DNA of 48,916 bases from an uncultured Clostridia bacterium (GCA_944393485.1 CALYAJ010000007.1:1-48916), one strand, 5' to 3'; numbered from the stretch's first letter, positions 25,378 through 34,775 are shown. Notes: a model not told the origin generated them from the letters alone. Made by a program: numbers and translations.

Positions 25378-27420
25378 TGGTAAATCTTTAGGTAATGGAA
25401 TTGAAATTGTAAATGTAGTTCCATTTTTATTTGATTTACATATTATATTTCCATTAAAGTGTGCTTTAATTGTTGAGTATGATATAAATAATCCAAGACC
25501 TGTTCCATTTTTTCCTTTTGTTGTAATCATTTCTTTAAATAGCTTATCTTGAACTTCTTTACTCATACCTGGTCCATAATCTTTAATTTCAATTAGTACA
25601 TTATTATCTTTTGTTGTTAAAGTTAGATCAATTGCTTGGTTAGGCTTTCCTTCATATGCTTGAATTGAGTTTGAAATCATGTTATTTACAACTTGTACTA
25701 AACTATTAACATCACCATTTAAATATACATTTGATGGTACATAATTATTTACATTAAGTGTAACTAAAGCATTTTTTAATTCATGTTTCATTAAAATATT
25801 AATACTTTTTAGTAATTCATCCATATAAAAATGTATATTTTTATTAGATGAGAAGTTTACAGCCTGTCCTTTAACTGCTGTTATAACATCTGACATATAT
25901 TCTGTATAATTTTTAATTTTTTCTATCCAATCTGTCATATCTTTTGCAATATCATGATGATCTTGTTCTGTTACATCTTTATCTCCAATAGATGTATCAT
26001 ATTCTTTAACTAGGTCTGATAATCCTTCTGCTGCACCAGAAATTGACATTATAGGTGTTTTTAAATTATGTGCAATTCCTCCAATTAATTGACCAAGTGA
26101 TGCTAAACGTTCTCTTTCTACTAACATATTTTGATTATTATGTATTTGGTCAATATTATTTTTTGTTAAATGTTGAATTTCATTAAATGCATTTACCAAG
26201 TCTCCAATTTCATCATTTGAAACTACAGGTAATTTTTGTTCAGCATTTATATTATTGCTTTCAGCAATTTTTAACAAAGCATTAGAAACTCGTTTTATGT
26301 CATTTGCAATATAGTTTGCGAAATATCTTAGTGAAATTATATTTATTATAAATAATACTGTAAAGATTGATAATAAACCAATTAAAATAGTATTTGATAC
26401 TAAATTATATCTAATACCAATTGTCCAATCTTCTCCATTAATTGTAATTGTTCTAAAAACTCCTTGAGAATCATCACCATAGAAATCGTATGTTCTATTT
26501 TTTTCTGGTTGAGTAGATGATAAATCTTTCATATAAGTTGTAAAGAAAATTGAAAGTTCTTCATTATTAGATGTTGTAATTTCACCATCAGGAGAAATTA
26601 TAAAGTAAGTATCTGTATCAGGTTTTTTATATTCTATGCTTTGTAATTTAGTGGTAATTAAATTTTTTACATTATCATTTGTATTTTTTGGAAACTCTAT
26701 ACGATTTAATTCTTGATCATAAAAATCAAAAGTTAAATTTCCTGTTTCCTTAATAATTGATGCATATCCTGATAAAGCTATTAATAAAGCAGTTACTATA
26801 AACATAGGAATAGTAACAATAAAAATAACATTTTTTATACTAGATCTTTTTACATATTTATTAAAATTACTATCAATATTTGAATAGCTAGATACTTCAT
26901 GATAAATATCTACTAATAAACTTTGGAAAGTCTTTTTAGAAAATATATATGAAATACTAGCAATCAATGTTAACATTGAAAAGAATAATAAACAAACTTT
27001 TAAAGTAATAAATAATTCGCCTTGTAACAAACTAAAAGTTATTGCAATCATAATTATAGGAACTAATATTTGTACAATATATATTATATTTGGTATTTTA
27101 GAAATAGTTTTTGAAAGTTTGTAATATAATTCTGTTACTTTATCCTTAGAGGCACTTAATAATTCTTTTCTTATTTTACTAGTCTTTTTTAAGCTTTTTA
27201 CTAATATAATGTTTTCTATAAAAAGAGTACAAAGAACAATCATAATATATTGTTGTGTATATGTAAGCCCGTTTATAACGACTTGAAATTGATTGTCTAT
27301 AGAGTTAGGGGGATAACACAAAAATGTTGGCACTAACTTATAGAAAAAAAGTGAAACTGCTATACAAGCTAAATTATAAACTAAGATTATTTTAGAGCAA
27401 CTCTTAGTAAATGATTTCAT
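25363..27420 (-). CDS. Membrane sensor histidine kinase, translationally coupled to the NRPS gene
   Basis: A 685-residue protein. About five membrane helices lie within residues 9-220, then an extracytoplasmic sensing region (about 221-340; TYFIISPDGEITTS resembles a Cache-type fold), a last membrane helix (about 341-362) and a HAMP-like linker. The kinase core has the H-box GGIAHNLKTP with His451, an N-box NNMISNSIQAY, KDYGPGM and GTGLGL. The ATG overlaps the NRPS stop codon in ATGA, with TTGGAGG just upstream inside the NRPS gene, so both are made from one message. It likely phosphorylates the neighbouring REC-HD-GYP regulator. What it senses is unknown; the NRPS product is an attractive but untested candidate. 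Confidence 0.92.
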   Translation of the reverse strand: MKSFTKSCSKIILVYNLACIAVSLFFYKLVPTFLCYPPNSIDNQFQVVINGLTYTQQYIMIVLCTLFIENIILVKSLKKTSKIRKELLSASKDKVTELYYKLSKTISKIPNIIYIVQILVPIIMIAITFSLLQGELFITLKVCLLFFSMLTLIASISYIFSKKTFQSLLVDIYHEVSSYSNIDSNFNKYVKRSSIKNVIFIVTIPMFIVTALLIALSGYASIIKETGNLTFDFYDQELNRIEFPKNTNDNVKNLITTKLQSIEYKKPDTDTYFIISPDGEITTSNNEELSIFFTTYMKDLSSTQPEKNRTYDFYGDDSQGVFRTITINGEDWTIGIRYNLVSNTILIGLLSIFTVLFIINIISLRYFANYIANDIKRVSNALLKIAESNNINAEQKLPVVSNDEIGDLVNAFNEIQHLTKNNIDQIHNNQNMLVERERLASLGQLIGGIAHNLKTPIMSISGAAEGLSDLVKEYDTSIGDKDVTEQDHHDIAKDMTDWIEKIKNYTEYMSDVITAVKGQAVNFSSNKNIHFYMDELLKSINILMKHELKNALVTLNVNNYVPSNVYLNGDVNSLVQVVNNMISNSIQAYEGKPNQAIDLTLTTKDNNVLIEIKDYGPGMSKEVQDKLFKEMITTKGKNGTGLGLFISYSTIKAHFNGNIICKSNKNGTTFTISIPLPKDLPKADK

Positions 27421-30400
27421 TTTAAATTTTCCTCCAATCCTTGTTTTAAATAATTTGTAGTTATATTAGACCAATTAAAGTTTAAATCTTTTATAATTTT
27501 ATCTGTATATGGACTAGATACTCTTATTGGACTTTCTAAATTTGGGCTATTTAATAATTCATATAAATAAGAAGATAAAAATATTTCATCTGAATGCTCA
27601 TTAAGTGTTTTAATTGAATTATTATCTTTTGTAAATTTTATATTAAAGCCCAAAGAATTTATCAAATTTACTAGTTCTTCTAATGATAATTCTTTTTGGT
27701 TATATATGTGATAAATATTATAAATATTTTCTTTTAATAAAATTGAAACTATTAATTTAGCACACTCATCAACAGGACTAATATTAAAAAGTTTGTTTTT
27801 AAAATTTTCTGGAATTTCTTTTACCTTTATTAAATATTGTAATAAATTAAAAAATAAATTTTCTTCTGCATTATATTGAAAAATTCCATCATATGTTCTC
27901 CAGGTGATATTTCCTAAACGGAATATTGTTACTGGAAGATTATTATTTAATTCCTTTATAAGGAGCCTTTCGGCTTCATATTTTGTTTTAATATAAATGT
28001 TATCATCTATTTTTTGATTTACATACAAATCTTTTTCTGTAAAATCATGTGTTCCATTAATATCATTACCACCCGCAACTGATAATGTTGAAATATGTAC
28101 CAACTGACAATTAGGAATATTTTTACATAGAGTAATAAGATTTTTTACACTTAATACATTTGTAGCTTCAAATTGTTCTACAGATCCAATATGTTTTACA
28201 GTTGCTGCTGTATTAATAATACAAGAAATATTATTTGATAAATTTAAATAATCATTTTTAGATAACCCAATATTATCTTTAGTAAAATCACCTTTTACTA
28301 TAATAATACGATTATCAAAATAACAATCTAATCTATCAGCAAAATAACAATGTAAACGATCTATTAGACGTTTTTTGGCAATTTCTGTAGAGCTTCCTCT
28401 AATTAAACAATATATATTTTTATCAGTTTGTTTTAGTAATCCATATAATATGTGAGAACCTAAAAATCCAGTTGCGCCAGTTAAAAGAATATTTCCATCA
28501 ATATTATAAGGCTTATCCTTTTTTATAGAAAAAGTTTCTTCTTGGGCTGATGTAGTATTTAAATTTGTTTTTACCTTATTTAAAGCGTATTTTACTAGTA
28601 AATTTATTGTTGGATATTTATAAAAGCTTTGCGCTGAAACTTTAATATTATATTTAGTCGCTTCTACTGATATTTTTATTGCATCTAATGAATCACCACC
28701 GATAGCAAAAAAATTATCTTCAATACCAATTTTTGGCTTTTTCAAAACATTTGACCAAATATCACACATTATTTTCTCAGTTTCCGTTCTAGGAGCTACA
28801 TAATCTTGTTCAGAAGATTCATTAACCATTTTTAAAAGTTCACTTCTATCAATTTTTCCATTTGTATTTAAAGGGAAAGACTTTAAAAATTTAAATTGAT
28901 TAGGAATCATATAATGTGGCAATTTTTCTATTAATATATTTCTAAAATCTTCTTCATTTAATTTTGATTCATCTAAAATAATAAATGCAATTAATCTTGA
29001 AGGTTCAACTTCTAATTTATCTAATAAAACAATACAGTTTTTTACACCAGGTATATTTTTTATTGTGTTTTCAATTTCACCTAAATCAATTCTATAACCT
29101 CTATATTTTATTTGATTATCATTTCTTCCAACAAAAATAATTGTACCATCTGGAAGCCATTTTGCAGAATCGCCTGTTTTATATATTCTGTTTTCTAAAT
29201 CAAATGCTTCAGCAGTTTTAATTGGATTATTTAGATATCCATTACCAACACATTCACCTTTTACATAGATTTCACCAACTTTACCTATTGGAACTAATTT
29301 TTTTAGTTTATCCAATATAAATATTTGTGAATTACCAATTGGATGACCTATTGGTGTAATACTATCTGGTTGTAATGTATTATCAAATTTATACATTGTA
29401 CAACATATTGTTGTTTCTGATGGACCATATCCATTAACTATTTTCATTTCTGAATTTAAGTTTAGAAAATCAGATAATGTAGAAGCTTTAATTGGTTCAA
29501 CACCAACAAGCATTTTGTTTAAACTTAAATTAGAATATTTCTTTAATTCATCATAAATTGAATGTAGCATAGCAGGTGGAAAATATGCAAAAGTAATATT
29601 ATTTTTATAAATATATTCTCCTAATTCAGAAATACTGCTATTATTTAAATCTTTATATAAATATAAAGTACATCCAAAAATTAAAGCAGTAAATATTTCT
29701 GCCATACTAACATCAAAACATATATTAGTAACAGATAAGAATTGATCTTTATTTGAGATACTATTATCTAAATAATAATTAAAAGAGTATACAAAGTTTA
29801 TTAAATTATTGTGTGTTTGTATAGTTCCTTTTGGTTTTCCTGTAGATCCAGATGTATATATAATATATGCAGGATCATCATTACAAGCTTCAGGAAAATT
29901 AATATCTGTAGTAATGTTTTCTAAATCACTAATATATAATTTATTTGCATCAAAGCATTTATTATCAAAATAATGTTCTGTAATTAGAACTTTGGTGTTA
30001 CTATCTTTTAAAATATATTCAAATCTTTCATTAGGATATTCAGGATATATTGCTAAAAACGAAGCACCAGCTCTTAATACTCCAAGCATGGAAACTATTA
30101 AATCAATATTTTTCTTAGCTAATAATATTGAAACACAATTTCCTTTTTTTACACCTTTTTTAACTAGGTTCTTAGCTATTTGATTACTTCTTAATATTAA
30201 ATCTTTATATGTAATACTTTCGTTTTTATATTTTACTGCTATATTATTAGGATATTTTTTCCCAATTTCTTCAATCAAACTATAAACATTAATATTTCTT
30301 GGATGTTTTACAACAACATTATTAAAACTATCCCAAATAAGTTTCTTTTCTTCTGGAGAAACAATATCTAAACTATTTAGAATTAATTCAGGATTATCTA

Positions 30401-31658
30401 TAATTTGAGCAATAATATTTAATATTCTATTATGAATATTTTCTATATCATTTTCAGAAAGTTTTGCTATCTGATAATCATAATAAATATTTATTATACC
30501 TGTGTCATCTAAATCATAAAAATGAATTTGTAAAGTATCAGAACAATTATTGTTAAAAAACCAATCAGTATGAAATTTTACATCAAGTTCATTTTTGTTA
30601 ATTCTAGCATTTTGATATGAAATTGCTAAATCATATAAATTGTATGAAAAATTATATTTTTTCTTTAAGTTTTCTAATAAAGTTGAGTATGGATATCTTT
30701 GATGTCTAAAAAATTTCATTTGATTATCTGATATTTTTTGTAGATATTCATAAAATCTATCATTAAAATCTATTTTTACATAAAAAGGTAAAGTGCTAAC
30801 AAATAATCCTAATGTATTTTTTTCTTTAAAATTACTTCTATTTAATATAGGAGTACCTATAATTGAAGAATCAGTATTATTTATTTTAGCTAAATATAAA
30901 GAATATATTGCCATAAAAAAAGTATATATCGAACATCTATATTTTTTACATAATTCATTTATTTTTGAGTATAAATTATTATCTAATGTATAACTTTTCC
31001 TTTTAGCTTTTGTAGAAACTATTTGTGTTTTTTTATCAGATACTAAAGCTAGTTCTGGTTCAGAGTCAAAACATTCATTCCAGAAAGCTTGATCTTTTTG
31101 GAAACGAGAAGTATTTTTATATTCTTCTTCACTTTTTATAAAATCTAGATAAGAATAATCTGATTTTAAAGCAATTTCTTCTTTTTTTAACAATTTAGAA
31201 TAGATTTCTATTACTTCATCAACAAAAAGACTCATTGACCATGCATCAGTGATGATGTGATGAAATGTTACATTAAAACCACCACTATTATCGTTAAATT
31301 TAAATAGGGTAAACCAAAATAAATCAGAATCAAAAAAATTAAATGATCTATTAATTATGTCAGTATTAAACTTATATAATTCACTAGGGTCTGAAATAAA
31401 AACCTTTTTTAAAGTAAAAGGCATATATTCATGAATATATTGTTTTGGCTTATTGTTGTTCATACAAATTCTTATTCTAATTGCATCATTTCTTTGTACA
31501 AAAAGATTTAATGCTTTTTCTAATAAATCAAAATCTACTTTTTCGTCTATAATTACATCCCCACTAATTAAATTAACACTGCTTCCAGAGGCATATTCCT
31601 CTGTTAAGTATATAGAATTTTGGGGATTAGTTAAATTGTATAAATTATATTTTTCCAT
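27417..31658 (-). CDS. Single-module NRPS with terminal thioester reductase (C-A-T-R)
   Basis: A 1413-residue protein. The condensation domain (about 1-430) has the active-site motif HHIITDA at 133-139. The adenylation domain (about 455-945) has YTSGSTGKPKG at 601, GYGPSETT at 743, YKTGD, GRNDNQIKYRGYR at 844 and Lys935. The carrier domain (about 955-1030) has GGDSL with Ser990. The NAD(P)-binding reductase domain (about 1055-1413) has TGATGFLG at 1060 and a YxxxK motif at 1222-1226. Chemistry known for this order: an acyl donor is joined to one amino acid, and the thioester is released reductively as an aldehyde or alcohol. The ATG at 31658 follows GGGTGAT; the extra upstream 20 codons lack a ribosome site. 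A phosphopantetheinyl transferase is needed but not in the window. Confidence 0.95.
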   Translation of the reverse strand: MEKYNLYNLTNPQNSIYLTEEYASGSSVNLISGDVIIDEKVDFDLLEKALNLFVQRNDAIRIRICMNNNKPKQYIHEYMPFTLKKVFISDPSELYKFNTDIINRSFNFFDSDLFWFTLFKFNDNSGGFNVTFHHIITDAWSMSLFVDEVIEIYSKLLKKEEIALKSDYSYLDFIKSEEEYKNTSRFQKDQAFWNECFDSEPELALVSDKKTQIVSTKAKRKSYTLDNNLYSKINELCKKYRCSIYTFFMAIYSLYLAKINNTDSSIIGTPILNRSNFKEKNTLGLFVSTLPFYVKIDFNDRFYEYLQKISDNQMKFFRHQRYPYSTLLENLKKKYNFSYNLYDLAISYQNARINKNELDVKFHTDWFFNNNCSDTLQIHFYDLDDTGIINIYYDYQIAKLSENDIENIHNRILNIIAQIIDNPELILNSLDIVSPEEKKLIWDSFNNVVVKHPRNINVYSLIEEIGKKYPNNIAVKYKNESITYKDLILRSNQIAKNLVKKGVKKGNCVSILLAKKNIDLIVSMLGVLRAGASFLAIYPEYPNERFEYILKDSNTKVLITEHYFDNKCFDANKLYISDLENITTDINFPEACNDDPAYIIYTSGSTGKPKGTIQTHNNLINFVYSFNYYLDNSISNKDQFLSVTNICFDVSMAEIFTALIFGCTLYLYKDLNNSSISELGEYIYKNNITFAYFPPAMLHSIYDELKKYSNLSLNKMLVGVEPIKASTLSDFLNLNSEMKIVNGYGPSETTICCTMYKFDNTLQPDSITPIGHPIGNSQIFILDKLKKLVPIGKVGEIYVKGECVGNGYLNNPIKTAEAFDLENRIYKTGDSAKWLPDGTIIFVGRNDNQIKYRGYRIDLGEIENTIKNIPGVKNCIVLLDKLEVEPSRLIAFIILDESKLNEEDFRNILIEKLPHYMIPNQFKFLKSFPLNTNGKIDRSELLKMVNESSEQDYVAPRTETEKIMCDIWSNVLKKPKIGIEDNFFAIGGDSLDAIKISVEATKYNIKVSAQSFYKYPTINLLVKYALNKVKTNLNTTSAQEETFSIKKDKPYNIDGNILLTGATGFLGSHILYGLLKQTDKNIYCLIRGSSTEIAKKRLIDRLHCYFADRLDCYFDNRIIIVKGDFTKDNIGLSKNDYLNLSNNISCIINTAATVKHIGSVEQFEATNVLSVKNLITLCKNIPNCQLVHISTLSVAGGNDINGTHDFTEKDLYVNQKIDDNIYIKTKYEAERLLIKELNNNLPVTIFRLGNITWRTYDGIFQYNAEENLFFNLLQYLIKVKEIPENFKNKLFNISPVDECAKLIVSILLKENIYNIYHIYNQKELSLEELVNLINSLGFNIKFTKDNNSIKTLNEHSDEIFLSSYLYELLNSPNLESPIRVSSPYTDKIIKDLNFNWSNITTNYLKQGLEENLK

Positions 31659-31686
31659 AAAAATCACCCATATCAATATTAAAAAA

Positions 31687-31715
31687 ATTATATACTTAAA
31701 GATTTTAAAAAGCAA
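31687..31715 (-). promoter_or_regulatory. Promoter of the NRPS-kinase operon
   Basis: On the minus strand, TTGCTT (31710-31715) and TATAAT (31687-31692) are spaced by 17 bases. The leader before the ATG is about 22 bases. Confidence 0.75.
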
Positions 31716-31723
31716 CAAAAATA

Positions 31724-31752
31724 TTGAACAATTTTACATGTTGTTATACAAT
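31724..31752 (+). promoter_or_regulatory. Promoter of the divergent AMP ligase
   Basis: TTGAAC (31724-31729) and TACAAT (31747-31752) are spaced by 17 bases. Its -35 box lies only 8 bases from the -35 box of the NRPS promoter, back to back, so a single bound protein could affect both. Confidence 0.7.
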
Positions 31753-31781
31753 AAAAGCAAAAAATAGGTGGAGGGGATGTT

Positions 31782-33482
31782 ATGCCAAAAAAACAGGAAA
31801 GTGAAATTTTAGTACAAAATTTTAGAGATTTAGTTAAGAAGTACGAAAAATTTGGAAATAATATTGCCTTTAAATATAAAGAGAATAATGAAATTAAAGA
31901 AATAACTTATAATGATTTTATACAAGATATAAAATCAATGGCAGAAGCATTCCTTAAGTTAGATGTAAAAAGAGTGGCAGTAATAGGAAATAATAGATAT
32001 GAATGGTGTATAACATATTTAGGAGTAGAAACAGCGGGAAAAATAATTGTTCCATTGGATAAAGCTTTAACAGATATAGAACTTGAAAAGCTAATAAAAA
32101 GAAGTGAAGCTGATACAATAGTTTACGAGGAAAAATACGATAAAGCTATCTCAGAAGCAATTAATAATGGGGCTAAAATAAAAAATAAAATTTGTATGGA
32201 CAATGTGGAAGGAAAAGACATAATACAAATTAAAGATTTTATAGAAGAAGGAAATAGAATCTTAAATTCTAAAGATAGTAAATATAAAAAAGTAAAATTA
32301 AATAGTAAAGAAATGCAAATAATGTTATTTACTTCAGGAACAACCAATGAGCCCAAAGCAGTAGCTTTAACACAGTATAATATTTGCTCAAACATAACCG
32401 CAATAGAAAAATATGTAAAAATACATGAAACAGATACATTATTATCTTTTCTACCAATGCATCATACTTTTGAATGTACAATTACATTTTTATTTGGTAC
32501 TTATAGTGGAGCAACGGTAGCTTTTTGTGAAGGACTAAGACATATTGCAGATAATTTAAAAGAGTTTAAAGTAAGTATCTTTGTTGCTGTTCCTTTAGTT
32601 TTAGAGACTATGTATAAAAAAATACAAAGAGGAATAAAAGATAGTGGTAAAGAATCTTTAATAAATAAAATGAAAAAGCTTTCTAATTTATTATTAAAAA
32701 TACATATAGATGTTAGAAAAAAATTATTTAAGCCTGTTTTAAAACAGTTTGACGAATATTTAAGAGTAGTATTTTATGGTGCTGCACCAATGAATAAAGA
32801 AACAATAGAGGGCTATAATTCGCTTGGAATAGAATTAATACAAGGATATGGATTAACAGAAACATCACCCGTAATTTCTGCTGAAACTGATTATAAAAAA
32901 AGACCAGGATCTGTAGGATTACCATTACTAAATTTAAAAGTTAGAATTGAAAATAAAGATAATGATGGAATAGGAGAAATAGTTGTAAAAGGTCCAAGTG
33001 TAATGTTAGGATACTATAATAATAAGGAAGCGACAGATAAAGTACTAAAAAAAGGCTGGTTTTATACTGGAGACTATGGCTATATAGATGATGATGGATT
33101 TTTATATGTAACAGGAAGAAAAAGTGATGTTATAGTACTAAGAAACGGAAAGAATATCTATCCACAAGAATTAGAATTTTTAATTAATAAGATTCCTTAT
33201 GTAGAAGAAAGTATAGTTTTTTCAAGGGATAAAGATGTAACAGATACATTAATTAAAGCTAAAATAGTATATAATGAAGAATTAATAAAAAAAGCACTGG
33301 GGGATAAAAAAGAATCTGAATATAAAAAAGACATTATGGCAGAAATTAAAGAAATAAATAAAAAATTACCAACATATAAACATATAAAAGAAATTACGAT
33401 TACAACAGAACCTTTAGATAAAACAACAACTCAAAAAGTAAAAAGATATCAAGAAATAAAAAAAGAAATGATTGCTAAATAA
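31782..33482 (+). CDS. AMP-dependent (fatty) acyl-CoA/acyl-carrier ligase
   Basis: A 566-residue protein of the adenylate-forming superfamily. P-loop-like motif LFTSGTTNEPKAVALT, LPMHHTFECT, YGAAPM, QGYGLTETSP, WFYTGDYGYIDDDGFLYVTGRKSD and a conserved Lys near the end (TTTQKVKR) are all present. The layout is closest to long-chain fatty acid ligases (FadD/AAS-like), which activate a carboxylic acid as acyl-AMP and pass it to CoA or a carrier protein. The gene is divergent from the NRPS with back-to-back promoters, so it might provide the acyl group for the starter condensation domain; alternatively it is a general lipid-salvage enzyme. GTGGAGGGG precedes the ATG. There is no signal peptide. 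Confidence 0.88.
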   Translation: MPKKQESEILVQNFRDLVKKYEKFGNNIAFKYKENNEIKEITYNDFIQDIKSMAEAFLKLDVKRVAVIGNNRYEWCITYLGVETAGKIIVPLDKALTDIELEKLIKRSEADTIVYEEKYDKAISEAINNGAKIKNKICMDNVEGKDIIQIKDFIEEGNRILNSKDSKYKKVKLNSKEMQIMLFTSGTTNEPKAVALTQYNICSNITAIEKYVKIHETDTLLSFLPMHHTFECTITFLFGTYSGATVAFCEGLRHIADNLKEFKVSIFVAVPLVLETMYKKIQRGIKDSGKESLINKMKKLSNLLLKIHIDVRKKLFKPVLKQFDEYLRVVFYGAAPMNKETIEGYNSLGIELIQGYGLTETSPVISAETDYKKRPGSVGLPLLNLKVRIENKDNDGIGEIVVKGPSVMLGYYNNKEATDKVLKKGWFYTGDYGYIDDDGFLYVTGRKSDVIVLRNGKNIYPQELEFLINKIPYVEESIVFSRDKDVTDTLIKAKIVYNEELIKKALGDKKESEYKKDIMAEIKEINKKLPTYKHIKEITITTEPLDKTTTQKVKRYQEIKKEMIAK

Positions 33483-33490
33483 ATGACTAA

Positions 33491-33544
33491 AAAATCCTCT
33501 TTTGGAAAATATAAGAATATAGAGTTTTCCAAAGGAGGTTTTTT
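33491..33544 (+). terminator. Terminator hairpin that also contains the htrA Shine-Dalgarno
   Basis: CCTCTTTTGGAAAA (33496-33509) pairs with TTTTCCAAAGGAGG (33525-33538) with a single G-T wobble. It is followed by TTTTTT (33539-33544) and then immediately the htrA ATG at 33545. The 3' arm AAAGGAGG is the ribosome site of htrA. The hairpin can thus terminate the ligase transcript and, in read-through RNA, hide the htrA ribosome site. Confidence 0.88.
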
Positions 33545-34672
33545 ATGCATCATTACCATAAAATTAAAGAAAAGCATACAAAAAGAAATTTATTTATAGC
33601 ATTTTTAATTATCGTATCAATAATATTATTAGTATCACTTATAAGATTATATAATAGAATAGACATTTCAAAATCTAATGAAGAGGTAAAAGTAGAGAGA
33701 ACTGGAACAAGTGTAACAAGTGTGGAAGAAAATGATGAAACTGTAGAGCAAATTATAGAAGATACAAACCATTGCGTAGTAGGAATTTCTAAAATAGAAG
33801 AGGTTGGAGATTCCATTTTTTCTGAAAATGCAATAGAAAAATTAGGACTTGGAACAGGAATTATAGTATCAAGTAAAGGATATATAGCGACAAATATGCA
33901 TGTATCAGGGAATAAATATAGTAATTGTTATGTAACACTAGAAAATGGAAATACTTATAAAGCAGATGTGGTTTGGGCTAATAGTACATTAGATTTAAGC
34001 ATAATAAAAATTAATTTGGAAGGATTAAATTATATCAAATTAGGAGATTCAAGTAAGGTTAAAACTGGACAAACAGTTTATGCAATAGGAAATCCAATAG
34101 GATATGAATTCCAAAGAACTGTGACTTCTGGAATTATAAGTGCAGAAAGCAGAACATTAAAATTTAAAGAAAATAATAAAGAAGTATTAATGACAGACTT
34201 AATTCAAACAGATGCTACTATAAATCCTGGAAATAGTGGAGGTCCACTTATAAATACAAATGGAGAAGTAATTGGAATAAATACATTAAAAATAGATTCG
34301 GCAGAAGGAATCGGATTTGCCGTTCCTATAAATATTATTAAACCAATTATAGAAAAATTTGATAAAACAGGTAAATTTGAAGAGCCAACTATCGGAGTAT
34401 CAGGATATGATAAAAACGTTATTCCGTATTTAGATAAGGATATATCTATAAACAACGGAGTATATGTAGAAAATATAACAAAAGGAAGCCCAGCTGAACA
34501 AAACGGAATTATAAAAGGAGATATAATAATGAAAATAAATGAAAAAGAAATTAATTCAATGAATGAATTAATAGAAAATGTATATTCAAAAAATCCAGGT
34601 GATGAAATAAGTTTAACATTAAATCGAAGTGGAGTAACAAAAGTTATAAAACTAAGATTGGGAAAAAAATGA
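33545..34672 (+). CDS. htrA: Membrane-anchored HtrA/DegP-type serine protease with PDZ domain
   Basis: A 375-residue protein. It has a short His/Lys-rich cytoplasmic N-terminus, one membrane helix (about 16-33), a trypsin-like domain (about 65-260) with the triad His119 (TNMHV), Asp150 (STLDLSI) and Ser231 (GNSGGPL), and one C-terminal PDZ domain (about 275-370; GVYVENITKGSPAEQNGIIKGDIIM). HtrA proteins degrade or refold damaged exported proteins at the outer face of the membrane. Expression seems to depend on read-through of the hairpin just upstream, or on its melting, since the ribosome site is part of that stem. No separate promoter was found in the short gap. Confidence 0.95.
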   Translation: MHHYHKIKEKHTKRNLFIAFLIIVSIILLVSLIRLYNRIDISKSNEEVKVERTGTSVTSVEENDETVEQIIEDTNHCVVGISKIEEVGDSIFSENAIEKLGLGTGIIVSSKGYIATNMHVSGNKYSNCYVTLENGNTYKADVVWANSTLDLSIIKINLEGLNYIKLGDSSKVKTGQTVYAIGNPIGYEFQRTVTSGIISAESRTLKFKENNKEVLMTDLIQTDATINPGNSGGPLINTNGEVIGINTLKIDSAEGIGFAVPINIIKPIIEKFDKTGKFEEPTIGVSGYDKNVIPYLDKDISINNGVYVENITKGSPAEQNGIIKGDIIMKINEKEINSMNELIENVYSKNPGDEISLTLNRSGVTKVIKLRLGKK

Positions 34673-34689
34673 TGTCGAAAAATGACGAA
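34673..34689 (+). promoter_or_regulatory. Tandem Spo0A-box-like sites
   Basis: TGTCGAA (34673-34679) and TGACGAA (34683-34689) both fit the Spo0A box consensus TGNCGAA in the same orientation. Their starts are 10 bases apart, so both face the same side of the helix. They lie just after the htrA stop codon and about 20 bases upstream of a candidate -35 box. Confidence 0.55.
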
Positions 34690-34708
34690 TTATATCGAGT
34701 TAATATTC

Positions 34709-34737
34709 TTGTAAAAACACATTAAATGTGTTTTAAT
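34709..34737 (+). promoter_or_regulatory. Candidate promoter of the unknown gene at 34776, containing a hairpin
   Basis: TTGTAA (34709-34714) and TTTAAT (34732-34737) are spaced by 17 bases. The spacer carries AAAACACA/TGTGTTTT (34714-34734), which could alternatively act as the htrA terminator. Both roles are uncertain. Confidence 0.4.
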
Positions 34738-34775
34738 AAAGCAGATATCAAAATCTAAAAAAGGGACGAAGAAAA

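Noticed and set aside
25215..25424. Hydrophobic N-terminal extension of the HD-GYP regulator
   Set aside because: The open frame continues upstream through AT-rich DNA that includes the kinase terminator and the promoter. AAGGAGG marks the start at 25214.
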